Assembly (NCBI GenBank): GCA_001655195.1
Contig: LPNY01000139.1
Coordinates: 128,554-192,553 of the forward strand
Direction: 5' to 3'
DNA: 64,000 nucleotides
From: Arcobacter sp. EP1
Lineage (GTDB): Bacteria; Campylobacterota; Campylobacteria; Campylobacterales; Arcobacteraceae
Part shown: positions 52,804 to 60,770 of the stretch, in pieces
Numbering within the stretch: the first letter of the stretch is position 1
How the letters are laid out: each line of letters starts with the position of its first letter
Translations under genes and position numbers: made by a program
The notes under the pieces: model-generated
What the model was told of the DNA's origin: nothing
Seen by the model: only the letters and a program-made list of their open reading frames with translations
Databases searched by the model: none

Positions 52804-52809
52804 TATAAT
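52804..52809 (+). promoter_or_regulatory. Putative -10 box of the metal ABC importer
   Basis: TATAAT lies 17 bp before the TTG start, which would leave a leader of about 10 nt. The Shine-Dalgarno is weak (AAAAGTAGAA), so initiation may be inefficient or leader-poor. Confidence 0.45.
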
Positions 52810-52826
52810 TCGCAAAAAGTAGAATC

Positions 52827-53564
52827 TTGAAATTAATACAAATAAATAATCTTAGTTTTTCTTATGATAAAAATAATGTATTAGAAAATATTGACTTAAC
52901 AATAGAAGAAAATGATTTTTTAGCTATTATTGGACCCAATGGTGGTGGTAAGTCAACACTTCTTAAAATTATATTAGGATTACTTCCTTCAAAAAAAGAG
53001 AAGATAAAAAACTCTTTTAATAATATTGGTTATGTTCCTCAAAATACAAATCTTAATACAGACTTTCCTATTACTGCTCTTGAAGTTGTACTTATGGGTC
53101 ATATTGGTAATAAAAAACAACTCTTTGGTTACTCAAAAGAGGATAAAGAGTGTGCTATGAACTCTTTATCTCAAGTGGGTATGGAGAAATTTGCCCACTC
53201 AAAAATTGGGGAATTAAGTGGAGGTCAAAGGCAACGTGTATTTATTGCCCGAGCACTTTGTGCTAATCCTGATATAATTTTGTTAGATGAACCCACGGCT
53301 AGTATTGATGTTCAAGGCCAACAAGAGGTGTATGATTTGTTAAAAATTCTGAATCAGCGAATGACTGTAGTAGTTGTGAGCCATGACATTTCTGTTCTTT
53401 TAAATTATGCAAAAAGTGTTGCTCATGTTAATAAAACACTGGTATTTCATACTTTGGATAATGTTGCAAAGACAATAGAACCTGATGATGGACATCTGTG
53501 TGAAGTGGAACTTTTATCAGCATTAGGGTCAAGTAAATATTGTGGGTGTAACCATGAACACTAA
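52827..53564 (+). CDS. Metal ABC importer ATPase (ZnuC-like)
   Basis: 245 residues with TTG start (no ATG before the first strand, LIQINNLSFSYD). Walker A GPNGGGKSTLLKI, signature LSGGQRQRVFIARAL, Walker B IILLDEPTASID. The type fits Zn/Mn/Fe importers. The C-terminus is Cys/His-rich (KYCGCNHEH), suggesting metal sensing or binding. The permease follows after 11 bp. No substrate-binding protein gene is near. Confidence 0.9.
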   Translation: MKLIQINNLSFSYDKNNVLENIDLTIEENDFLAIIGPNGGGKSTLLKIILGLLPSKKEKIKNSFNNIGYVPQNTNLNTDFPITALEVVLMGHIGNKKQLFGYSKEDKECAMNSLSQVGMEKFAHSKIGELSGGQRQRVFIARALCANPDIILLDEPTASIDVQGQQEVYDLLKILNQRMTVVVVSHDISVLLNYAKSVAHVNKTLVFHTLDNVAKTIEPDDGHLCEVELLSALGSSKYCGCNHEH

Positions 53565-53575
53565 AGGAAATAGCA

Positions 53576-54367
53576 ATGCTTGAAGCCCTACAATTTGAGT
53601 TTATGCAAAATGCACTTCTTTCAGGTATTCTTGTTGCAATTAGCGTTGGAATCATTGGTTCACTCATTGTTGTAAATCGTATTACCTTTTTAGCAGGAGG
53701 AATTGCTCATAGTTCATACGGAGGAATAGGTCTTGCTATTTATTTAGGTATTCCTATTTTATTTGGCGCTACTGTTTTTGCTACAATAACTGCAATTTTA
53801 ATTGCTATGATTACCTTTAATAATAAAAGTAGAATTGATGCAATCATCGGAATTATGTGGGCAGCAGGTATGGCGATTGGTATTGTTTTTGTTGATTTAA
53901 CACCTGGTTATAACGTAGATTTAATGAGTTATCTTTTTGGTTCTATTATTGCGGTCTCTTCTGAAGACATACTTTACATGATAGGTTTAGATATTCTTGT
54001 TGTTGCACTTGTCGTTATTTTTTATAAAGAGATTTTAGCTGTATCTTATGATAGTGAATTTGCCAAATTACGAGGTATTAGTGTTAAGTTTTTTTACACA
54101 CTTATTTTAATCCTAGCTGCATTATGTATTGTTGCTGCAATTAGGGTTGTTGGACTTATTTTAGTTATTGCACTACTGACAATTCCAACTTATTTAGCTG
54201 AAAATTTTTGTAATAAACTCTCCTCTATGATGATTTTGAGTTCATTGTTTGCAGCAGTGTTTATGTTAGTGGGATTAGCATTGTCGTATAGTTATGATAT
54301 TAGTTCTGGTGCTGCGATTATAATTGTTGCTATTGTAGGTCTGGTTTTAGGAAAGCTACTTAAGTAG
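53576..54367 (+). CDS. Metal ABC importer permease (ZnuB-like)
   Basis: 263 residues with about 8 membrane helices; ABC-3 family marks are GIIGSLIVVNRITFLAGGIAHSSYGGIGLAI (shown by key residues SLIVVNR, AGGIAHS) and RVVGLILVIALLTIPTYLA. It forms the membrane part of a Zn2+- or Mn2+-type importer. Its 3' end overlaps by 8 bp the 3' end of the convergent winged-helix regulator gene. Confidence 0.92.
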   Translation: MLEALQFEFMQNALLSGILVAISVGIIGSLIVVNRITFLAGGIAHSSYGGIGLAIYLGIPILFGATVFATITAILIAMITFNNKSRIDAIIGIMWAAGMAIGIVFVDLTPGYNVDLMSYLFGSIIAVSSEDILYMIGLDILVVALVVIFYKEILAVSYDSEFAKLRGISVKFFYTLILILAALCIVAAIRVVGLILVIALLTIPTYLAENFCNKLSSMMILSSLFAAVFMLVGLALSYSYDISSGAAIIIVAIVGLVLGKLLK

Positions 54368-54665
54368 CTTCCTCTTCTATTGTCAGTCGACATCCAACAC
54401 GGGGCACATGTTCCACAAGTTGATTGTTGAGTCTTTTACGTAGCCGATAAACCAGTGTTCTGCGTGTTGAGTCTTTTATTGGATAATCTGGCCAAATTGC
54501 TTCTTCAATTGTTTCACTTAAAACAATTTCGCCTCTTTTTTTAAAAAGAAGATCAAAAAGCTTTGTTTCATTTTTTGACAGCAGCACTGGTTCTTCTTGA
54601 TAATACAGAATACATTGAACGCGATTATAAGCATAATCACAACATAAATAAATCGTTTCACCCAT
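54360..54665 (-). CDS. Stand-alone OmpR-type winged-helix regulator without receiver
   Basis: 101 residues. After a short N-terminal strand region (ETIYLCCDYAYNRVQCILYY) comes a complete OmpR/PhoB-type DNA-binding domain: LLSKNETKLFDLLFKKRGEIVLS, then SETIEEAIWPDYP, the recognition helix DSTRRTLVYRLRKRL, and the C-terminal hairpin VEHVPRVGCRL. There is no receiver or membrane helix, and the upstream DNA is noncoding, so it is not a cut-off response regulator. The Shine-Dalgarno is poor. A TGTGAC-N6-TGTGAC repeat lies 48 bp upstream, matching those before the two secreted proteins at 3.8-5.3 kb; self-regulation and control of these are inferred. Confidence 0.85.
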   Translation of the reverse strand: MGETIYLCCDYAYNRVQCILYYQEEPVLLSKNETKLFDLLFKKRGEIVLSETIEEAIWPDYPIKDSTRRTLVYRLRKRLNNQLVEHVPRVGCRLTIEEEAT

Positions 54666-54712
54666 TATATATACTTTTTCTAATTTTCATAACAATATTT
54701 TATCATAAAAGT

Positions 54713-54730
54713 GTCACAGCCCGCGTCACA
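54713..54730 (-). promoter_or_regulatory. Direct-repeat operator TGTGAC-N6-TGTGAC (copy 3)
   Basis: On minus TGTGAC at 54730-54725 and 54718-54713, a 12-bp period with spacer GCGGGC. It is followed after 5 bp by a TATGAT-like hexamer and lies 48 bp before the regulator start, close to the 50 bp seen at 3701-3718. The spacer differs, so only the half-sites are conserved, as expected for protein-binding repeats. Confidence 0.7.
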
Positions 54731-54798
54731 GAATCACTAAACGTCATTTTTTATTGATTTAGTCAAATATTTGTCGCAATTAAAAAGTATATAATAAG

Positions 54799-57138
54799 TT
54801 ATAAAACCTTCGGAAAGATGGCGTCTCTACCACTATTTTTGGCTAAATAAAGTTCCGTATCTGCACGTTGAATAAAAGTTTCAATTGATTCATTTATCTT
54901 GTATTGGGTTACCCCACAGCTAACAGTAATATTAGAACTATTCAATGACTCATAGGTCGTTGTTCTAATTATTGTGCATAATTTTTTAGATAATTTGATA
55001 GCTTGTTTCAAAGAACTGTTTGGACAAATGATAATAAACTCTTCACCACCCCATCTTCCAACTAAATCGTAACTTCGCACATTTTCCTCAAGTATTGTAG
55101 ATAATTTTACTAAAACTTTATCACCTGTTTTATGCCCATAGTTATCATTGATTTGTTTAAAGAAGTCAATATCTATCATGATGACTGATAATGGCAAGGT
55201 GTTACGAGTACTTCTTTCACACTCTTTTTCTAAAAAAGTATCAATTTTTCTTCGATTTGCAAGTTTTGTTAAACTGTCATTTTCTGACAACTCTTTGAGT
55301 ACAATATTCTTATCTTCAAGTTTTTGATTCAGTGTTTTTAAACGCGAGGAAAAACGTTCTCTTAAAAGTAACTCTTTTTTTAAAGCATTGTTCCGTGTAT
55401 AAAAAAGTGTCAAAATTAAAAATGCAATAGTTGCAATAATAAGTATAATCGTATAATCAAGTTCGTGTTCGTAAGTGATATTAATCCATTGATTATAGAT
55501 CTTTTTATGTTCATTTGGTTTAATATCATTGAGTGCTTTTTGTAAAATATGGATTAATTGTTTTTGATCTTTTTGTGCTCCAAAACTGAGTTTTGTTTTA
55601 AAGGGGGCATCTCCAGATATTTTGAGGTTTGTTAGTTTTAATTTCTGTAGAAAAAAACCAATATTAGGCAAGGCTCCAATATAAGCAAAAGCTTTTCCAT
55701 TGGAAACGAGTTTGAGTGCTTCAGCTGTTGTATTAACTTCTAACAGTTGAATATTTTTATTATAGGACTTAATAAGTTCGTTGGTATAAAAACTTTTTTC
55801 CACAGCAACCTTTTTTAAACTAAGTTCATCCAAATCTTTTATATAACCGATTTTATTTTGTGAAACTATTACCGTTGGGAACTCTAAATAAGATGTTGTG
55901 AAATTCATAAACTTTTTACGTTCAGGGGTGGGAACGATGGCCATGAACATATCAACTCTTTTCTTTTTTATATCCTCAATCATTTCATGCCAGTACTTTC
56001 CATTTTTAATTTTAAACTTGATATTGAGTCGATCTTCCAATATTTTCAAATAACCTGAGGCAATTCCACTATATTCTCCTTTATTATTAAAAAATTCAAT
56101 GGGATTCCACTCTTTATTGGTCGCTAGTGTTATAACTGGATTTTGAGCTAACCATTTTTTTTCTTCGTTATTGAGTTCAACTTTACTCACGCAGTGAATA
56201 TCTTTGATAAAGTTATCTGTTGAATATTTATGAGGAAGTAATCCGAACAAACGATAAGTTTTCGCGATATCATCAATTCTTTTTTGACTAATATGTCCTA
56301 ACTCTCCATTCTTATCAAAAGCTAGTTTTTTTAAAACTTTACCTTCATAAATAAGAGAATCCAAGGTTTTGTTTTGAGCGTTAAATTTCTTAAAAATTAA
56401 TTTTGCAGTCTCTTCTATGTTGTTAAATGCGTATTTCCATCCTTTTAAACTTGCTATTGTGAAATCTTCAACTCGTTTAGGATTGTTTTTAAGCTCTTCT
56501 TGTGAAGTATAAAGTAGATCTCCATAAAAATCAAAACCATAATCTTTTGGATGAAAATAGATATAATCAATACCACGCTTTTCTAACTGATAGGGCTCAT
56601 TTGAAATATATGAAGCTATTGCATCTGTTTTACCTTCAATTAAATCATCTAGGTTGAAGGTGTGTTGTTGAACAATAATATTTTTTTTCAAAATTCCCTC
56701 ACTAAATAACATAGACATATAGGAAGCTGAAGTTAATGCATCTGGTGAAATCATGAGGCGTTTATTGACTAAATCACGGGCTTTACGTATTTTTTTGTTG
56801 GTTACAAGAAGGGCTTCTGGCGAGCGTTGAAATATTGCTGAAAGGGCAACAATTGGGACTCCATTATTTTTGTGAATTAATAGAGATGTTCGTCCTAGTG
56901 CATAAGTTGTTTTACCAGATATTACATTTTCTAATATTTTAATATCATTGGTATATTTTTTAATAGTCACATCTAAACCAACATCTTTATAGAAGCCTTT
57001 TTCTTTAGCAATATAAAAACCTGCAAATTGAAATTGATCTAGCCATTGAAGTTGTAAGGATACTTTTTGTAGTTCGTTAGCATAACTTTCAAAAGTTAAT
57101 AAAATAAATAGTAAAATTATTTTAATAAACTTATTCAT
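54799..57138 (-). CDS. Diguanylate cyclase with two periplasmic binding-protein domains
   Basis: 779 residues. Signal peptide (FIKIILLFILLTFESYA), NMT1/THI5-type binding domain (about 25-280; VSLQLQWLDQFQFAGFYIAKEKGFY), a second, SBP_bac_3-type domain (about 320-540; VITLATNKEWNPIEF, MAIVPTPERKKFMNFT), one membrane helix (YTIILIIATIAFLILTLFY, about 565-585), a coiled linker and a GGDEF domain with active GRWGGEEF. An inhibitory site RSYD stands five residues before GGEEF. It should turn a periplasmic ligand signal into c-di-GMP. The NMT1 fold suggests pyrimidine-, thiamine- or nitrate-like ligands; unproven. Confidence 0.92.
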   Translation of the reverse strand: MNKFIKIILLFILLTFESYANELQKVSLQLQWLDQFQFAGFYIAKEKGFYKDVGLDVTIKKYTNDIKILENVISGKTTYALGRTSLLIHKNNGVPIVALSAIFQRSPEALLVTNKKIRKARDLVNKRLMISPDALTSASYMSMLFSEGILKKNIIVQQHTFNLDDLIEGKTDAIASYISNEPYQLEKRGIDYIYFHPKDYGFDFYGDLLYTSQEELKNNPKRVEDFTIASLKGWKYAFNNIEETAKLIFKKFNAQNKTLDSLIYEGKVLKKLAFDKNGELGHISQKRIDDIAKTYRLFGLLPHKYSTDNFIKDIHCVSKVELNNEEKKWLAQNPVITLATNKEWNPIEFFNNKGEYSGIASGYLKILEDRLNIKFKIKNGKYWHEMIEDIKKKRVDMFMAIVPTPERKKFMNFTTSYLEFPTVIVSQNKIGYIKDLDELSLKKVAVEKSFYTNELIKSYNKNIQLLEVNTTAEALKLVSNGKAFAYIGALPNIGFFLQKLKLTNLKISGDAPFKTKLSFGAQKDQKQLIHILQKALNDIKPNEHKKIYNQWINITYEHELDYTIILIIATIAFLILTLFYTRNNALKKELLLRERFSSRLKTLNQKLEDKNIVLKELSENDSLTKLANRRKIDTFLEKECERSTRNTLPLSVIMIDIDFFKQINDNYGHKTGDKVLVKLSTILEENVRSYDLVGRWGGEEFIIICPNSSLKQAIKLSKKLCTIIRTTTYESLNSSNITVSCGVTQYKINESIETFIQRADTELYLAKNSGRDAIFPKVL

Positions 57139-57241
57139 GATAAGCCCCTTAATTACTTAATTATACTACATTATTTCGTAAAATATCAAATTGTGACGCT
57201 TTGAAAAATAGACCAATAGGATGCTTTTATTTATATCGCAG

Positions 57242-57247
57242 TATAAT
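57242..57247 (+). promoter_or_regulatory. Putative -10 box of cvfB
   Basis: TATAAT lies 26 bp before the chosen ATG. Its position inside a longer open frame supports the later start. Confidence 0.6.
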
Positions 57248-57272
57248 ACGCCATTATGATATTAGGAAATTT

Positions 57273-58109
57273 ATGAACCAATCAATTGAATTAGGACAAG
57301 TTAACAATCTGAAGATTAACCGTGTAAGTGAACCAGGAATTTATTTAATAAGTAAAGACGAAGAAGAAGTACTTCTACCTAATGCTTACATTACTCAATC
57401 CATGCAAATTGGTGATTTGTTAGATGTTTTTATCTATACAGACTCAGAAGATAGATTAGTAGCAACTACATTAAAACCATATGGATATTTAAATGAGTAT
57501 GTCTGTTTGGAAATTGTAGATATCGCGAAATTTGGAGCTTTTGCGGATATTGGTTTACCTAAAGATTTATTAATTCCTAAAAATAGACAAAAAAGTACCT
57601 TTAATGTTGGTGATAGAAAAGTTGTACAAATTATAAATGATGAAAAAACAAACCGACTTATTGGGACAGAAAAGTTTCAATTGGAAAAAGTTGAAACACC
57701 ACTAAAGAAAAATGATGAAGTTGAGATTTTAGTTTATTCAAAAACACCATTAGGGTTTAAAGTTATCACCAATAACAGTTATGAAGGTATGATTTATCAT
57801 AATGAGATTTTTGCAACAGTTAAAGTTGGAGATCGAAAAAAAGCTTATGTTAAAAATGTTAGGGATGATTTTAAACTTGATATTATCTTGGAAAAAATTG
57901 GTGCAAAACAGGGTGATGAATACAGTAATCGAGTTGTTGCACTACTAGAATCAAATGATGGAGAACTTCCATTTACTTATAAAAGTGATTCTGAAGATAT
58001 AAAAGAGACTTTTTCAATGAGTAAAAAAGCTTTTAAAGCGACATTGACAAAATTGATTGATAATAAAACAATTATCTTGAATGAAACTAGCATAAAATTA
58101 AACAAATAA
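57273..58109 (+). CDS. cvfB: S1-domain RNA-binding protein, CvfB family
   Basis: 278 residues from ATG 57273, with AGGAAA before it and TATAAT at 57242; the open frame begins further up at 57201 but that part would lie across the promoter. Three S1-like domains (LGQVNNLKINRVSEPGIYL; VCLEIVDIAKFGAFADIGLPKDLLIP; DEVEILVYSKTPLGFKVI) and a C-terminal winged helix (FSMSKKAFKATLTKLIDNKTI). CvfB proteins affect virulence factors in staphylococci by RNA binding; the role here is unknown. Confidence 0.9.
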   Translation: MNQSIELGQVNNLKINRVSEPGIYLISKDEEEVLLPNAYITQSMQIGDLLDVFIYTDSEDRLVATTLKPYGYLNEYVCLEIVDIAKFGAFADIGLPKDLLIPKNRQKSTFNVGDRKVVQIINDEKTNRLIGTEKFQLEKVETPLKKNDEVEILVYSKTPLGFKVITNNSYEGMIYHNEIFATVKVGDRKKAYVKNVRDDFKLDIILEKIGAKQGDEYSNRVVALLESNDGELPFTYKSDSEDIKETFSMSKKAFKATLTKLIDNKTIILNETSIKLNK

Positions 58110-58138
58110 ATAATCAAAAAGTTACTCTTTTTAATTAA

Positions 58139-58151
58139 GATAAATTTTATC
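58139..58151. promoter_or_regulatory. Palindrome GATAAA-T-TTTATC upstream of the first thiol peroxidase
   Basis: A 6-1-6 palindrome 48 bp before the tpx start. The form recalls Fur/PerR-type sites, but the fit to a known Campylobacter box is not established. Confidence 0.3.
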
Positions 58152-58198
58152 CTAATTAATTATACTTTCGCCAATTGAAATTAACACAAGGAAGAAAT

Positions 58199-58687
58199 AT
58201 GGCAACAACAATGTTAAAAGGGAATGTTGTAAATTTAGCTGGTAATGATGTAAATGTTGGTGATAAAGCACCTGTAGTAAATGTAGTAGCTCAAGATTTA
58301 TCTGAAGTTGAAGTTGGTGGAAAAGCGCAAGTTATCGTTGTAGTTCCATCTTTAGATACTCCTGTATGTGCAGCAGAAACTAGAAAATTCAACGAAGAAG
58401 CAGCAAAATCTGACGCTGAAGTTGTAGTTGTTTCTATGGACTTACCATTTGCAATGGGTAGATTTTGTACAACTGAAGGAATCGAAAACTTAAAAGTTGG
58501 TTCTGACTTCAGAAACAAAGATTTAGCAAAAGCTTACGGTGTATTAATTGCTGAAGGACCATTAGCAGGTGTTACTTGTAGAGCAATTTTTGTAACTGAT
58601 GAAGAGGGTACAGTTACTTATAAAGAAATTTGTCCAGAAATTACAGAAGAGCCAAATTACGAAGCAGCATTATCTGCACTTAAATAA
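58199..58687 (+). CDS. tpx: Thiol peroxidase (copy 1)
   Basis: 162 residues from ATG 58199 after AAGGAAGAA. Atypical 2-Cys peroxiredoxin that reduces H2O2 and alkyl hydroperoxides with thioredoxin. Peroxidatic Cys in PSLDTPVCAAETRKFNEEA, resolving Cys in MGRFCTTEG; Arg in VTCRAIFV. Length agrees with Tpx of other bacteria. A paralog follows after 140 bp behind its own terminator and promoter. Confidence 0.95.
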   Translation: MATTMLKGNVVNLAGNDVNVGDKAPVVNVVAQDLSEVEVGGKAQVIVVVPSLDTPVCAAETRKFNEEAAKSDAEVVVVSMDLPFAMGRFCTTEGIENLKVGSDFRNKDLAKAYGVLIAEGPLAGVTCRAIFVTDEEGTVTYKEICPEITEEPNYEAALSALK

Positions 58688-58708
58688 GTAAACGTTCTTA
58701 TTTTACAC

Positions 58709-58746
58709 AAGGGAAGACTACAGTAGGTAGTTTTCCCTTTTTTTTT
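58709..58746 (+). terminator. Rho-independent terminator of tpx copy 1
   Basis: AAGGGAA-ACTAC and GTAGT-TTCCCTT form a 13-bp stem (one mismatch) followed by nine T. It separates the two tpx genes into different transcripts. Confidence 0.9.
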
Positions 58747-58787
58747 GCATTTTTTCACGTATTAAGAAACTATTTATCCAAAATCAT

Positions 58788-58793
58788 TATAAT
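58788..58793 (+). promoter_or_regulatory. Putative -10 box of tpx copy 2
   Basis: TATAAT 34 bp before the second tpx start, after the terminator of the first gene. Confidence 0.55.
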
Positions 58794-58827
58794 TCTTGAC
58801 ACTAAACAATCAAAATAAAGGAAACAA

Positions 58828-59364
58828 ATGGCAACAACAATGTTAAAAGGAAATGCTGTAAATTTAAGTGGTGCAGAATTAAATATTGGTGACGTAGCTC
58901 CAATCGTTAATGTAGTAGCTCAAGATTTAAGTGAGATTCAAGTAGGTGGACAAAAAGGGTGTGCTCAAATTATTGTTGTAGTACCATCTTTAGATACTCC
59001 TGTATGTGCGGCAGAAACTAGAAGATTCAATGAAGAAGCAGCAAAAATTGAAAATGCGGAAGTAACTGTTGTATCTATGGATTTACCATTTGCAATGGGA
59101 AGATTTTGTACAACTGAAGGAATTGAAAACTTAAAAGTTGGATCTGACTTTAGAGCAAAAATGTTTGCTAAATCATACGGTATGTTAATTGCTGATGGAC
59201 CATTAGCAGGTGTTACTGCACGAGCAATCTTCGTAGTTAACGCATCTGGTGTTGTAGCGTACAAAGAGCTTTGCCCAGAAATCACAGAAGAACCAAACTA
59301 TGAAGCAGCATTAGCAGCTATCAAAGAAGCAACTGGTACATCTTGTTGTGGAACTTGTCAATAA
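58828..59364 (+). CDS. Thiol peroxidase (copy 2) with extra cysteines
   Basis: 178 residues; closely alike to copy 1 (MATTMLKGN, PSLDTPVCAAETRRFNEEA, MGRFCTTEGIENLKVGSDF), so both Tpx cysteines are present. Differences: a short insertion GQKGC near residue 45 and a 12-residue C-terminal tail ending TSCCGTCQ. The tail adds three Cys in a CC-x2-C pattern that could bind metal or take part in disulfide exchange. The upstream AAAGGAAAC is a good ribosome site. Confidence 0.93.
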   Translation: MATTMLKGNAVNLSGAELNIGDVAPIVNVVAQDLSEIQVGGQKGCAQIIVVVPSLDTPVCAAETRRFNEEAAKIENAEVTVVSMDLPFAMGRFCTTEGIENLKVGSDFRAKMFAKSYGMLIADGPLAGVTARAIFVVNASGVVAYKELCPEITEEPNYEAALAAIKEATGTSCCGTCQ

Positions 59365-59414
59365 TCAAGGTTTTGATTAGACATATTTGATATAATTCCT
59401 ATTATATTACAAAG

Positions 59415-59444
59415 AGGCTGCTCTTTTTTAGAGTAGCCTTTTTT
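59415..59444 (+). terminator. Rho-independent terminator of tpx copy 2, in front of nnrS
   Basis: AGGCTGCTC (59415-59423) and GAGTAGCCT (59431-59439) with one G-T pair and six T. It lies between a TATAAT at 59391-59396 and the nnrS start, so it could also work as an attenuator for nnrS. Confidence 0.85.
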
Positions 59445-59458
59445 ATTTAGGAGATTAT

Positions 59459-60703
59459 ATGTTTACAACTGAAGCGAACCAACAGCCCAAGTCTTCAAAT
59501 GATAACGCAATACAACGTTGGTATAAAAAATTCTCATCGCAACCCCATCAGCCGTTCTTTGCTAACGGATTACTTTTTTTAGTTTTTTTTCTTTTTGCGA
59601 TTTTCTTGAACTATGCACAAGGTTTTGATTTTACGGTACCACTTTTAACGTACCATGCATATGCTTTGATTTTTGTAGTTTTTGTTCAGTTTTTTATTGG
59701 ATTTTTATTTGTAGTATTTCCTCGTTTTTTAATGCAAGCAGAGATTAAACCCGAGAGTTATATGAAACAGTTTGCTTTCTATTTTGTAGGAACAATTATG
59801 TTTTTTATTGGAATTTTTGTTTCACCTGTTATGGTTTATGAGGGTTCTATTATTCTATTTGGTGCTCAAATTGCTACCTTTATAACTCTTTATAAAATTC
59901 ATATGGCATCAAAAATGGCAGAGAAAAATGATACAAAATGGATATTGATTTCTTTTTTAACAGGACTTGTTTCTCACGCAGCTTATTTAGTTTCATCAAT
60001 TATTTTTCCAGAAGCAATAGTGGTTCAAAAAGCAGCTATCAATGCTGGATTCTATCTATTTATTTTTATGTTGATTTTTGCAGTAAGTCAACGAATGATT
60101 CCATTTTTTACTAGTGCCAAAGTACAAGGTTATGTGGTCAATAAAAGTAAAAATTTAATGGAAGCACTTTTTGTTCTATTGATTTTAAAAGTAGTTTTAT
60201 TAACCTTTGATACACCAGCATTAAACTTTATTGCAGATATTCCACTGTTTATTCTATTTATGCGAGAGTTTTTTGTGAAATGGAAACTGCCAATATTTAA
60301 AGTAGTTCCTATTATGTGGGTATTGTATATCTCTATTTTATGGATACCTATTGGCTTTTTCTTATCATCTGTTGAATCGCTGGTTGCATTAGCAGGTATG
60401 AATATGGTTTTTGAAAAATCAGTATTGCATATTTTTGCCATTGGGTATTTTATTACGATTCTTTTAGGATTTGGAACGCGAGTTGTGCTTGGACACTCTG
60501 GACGAACTCCTACAGCAGATACTATTACAACATGGATGTTTTATCTTGTACAAATAGTTGTAGTTCTTCGTTTCTTTGCTGCAATGAGTATCAATATTGG
60601 GTTTGATTATGTCTTTTGGATTAATATTTCATCAGTATCGTTAATCGTTCTTTTATTAGCATGGTCTGTTAAATACCTACCAATCTTACTAAAGGGTAAA
60701 TAG
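59459..60703 (+). CDS. nnrS: NnrS family membrane protein
   Basis: 414 residues with about 12 membrane helices. The N-terminal QPHQPFFANGLLFLV, HAYALIFVVFVQFFIGFLFVVFPRFL and the late RVVLGHSGRTPT are NnrS marks; the His residues are proposed heme/copper ligands. NnrS proteins protect against nitric oxide or nitrosative stress in denitrifiers. It stands between peroxidases and methionine sulfoxide reductase genes, an oxidative/nitrosative defence group. AGGAG precedes the ATG. Confidence 0.88.
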   Translation: MFTTEANQQPKSSNDNAIQRWYKKFSSQPHQPFFANGLLFLVFFLFAIFLNYAQGFDFTVPLLTYHAYALIFVVFVQFFIGFLFVVFPRFLMQAEIKPESYMKQFAFYFVGTIMFFIGIFVSPVMVYEGSIILFGAQIATFITLYKIHMASKMAEKNDTKWILISFLTGLVSHAAYLVSSIIFPEAIVVQKAAINAGFYLFIFMLIFAVSQRMIPFFTSAKVQGYVVNKSKNLMEALFVLLILKVVLLTFDTPALNFIADIPLFILFMREFFVKWKLPIFKVVPIMWVLYISILWIPIGFFLSSVESLVALAGMNMVFEKSVLHIFAIGYFITILLGFGTRVVLGHSGRTPTADTITTWMFYLVQIVVVLRFFAAMSINIGFDYVFWINISSVSLIVLLLAWSVKYLPILLKGK

Positions 60704-60770
60704 TTTTACTCTAACTAAACAACTCCTTTACATAAAATAAGTAGAATTCTTAAAATGTAGAGGAGTTATT

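Noticed and set aside
54360-54665. Reading the winged-helix gene as the remnant of a full response regulator
   Set aside because: The 133 bp upstream hold an operator and promoter-like DNA rather than decayed receiver code, and the N-terminal strands are complete.
54563-54757. 64-residue plus-strand frame opposite the regulator promoter
   Set aside because: It runs across the operator and the opposite coding region and has no ribosome site.
57192-57197. A TGTGAC half-site upstream of cvfB
   Set aside because: No second TGTGAC stands 12 bp before or after, so it does not fit the paired operator and is probably chance.
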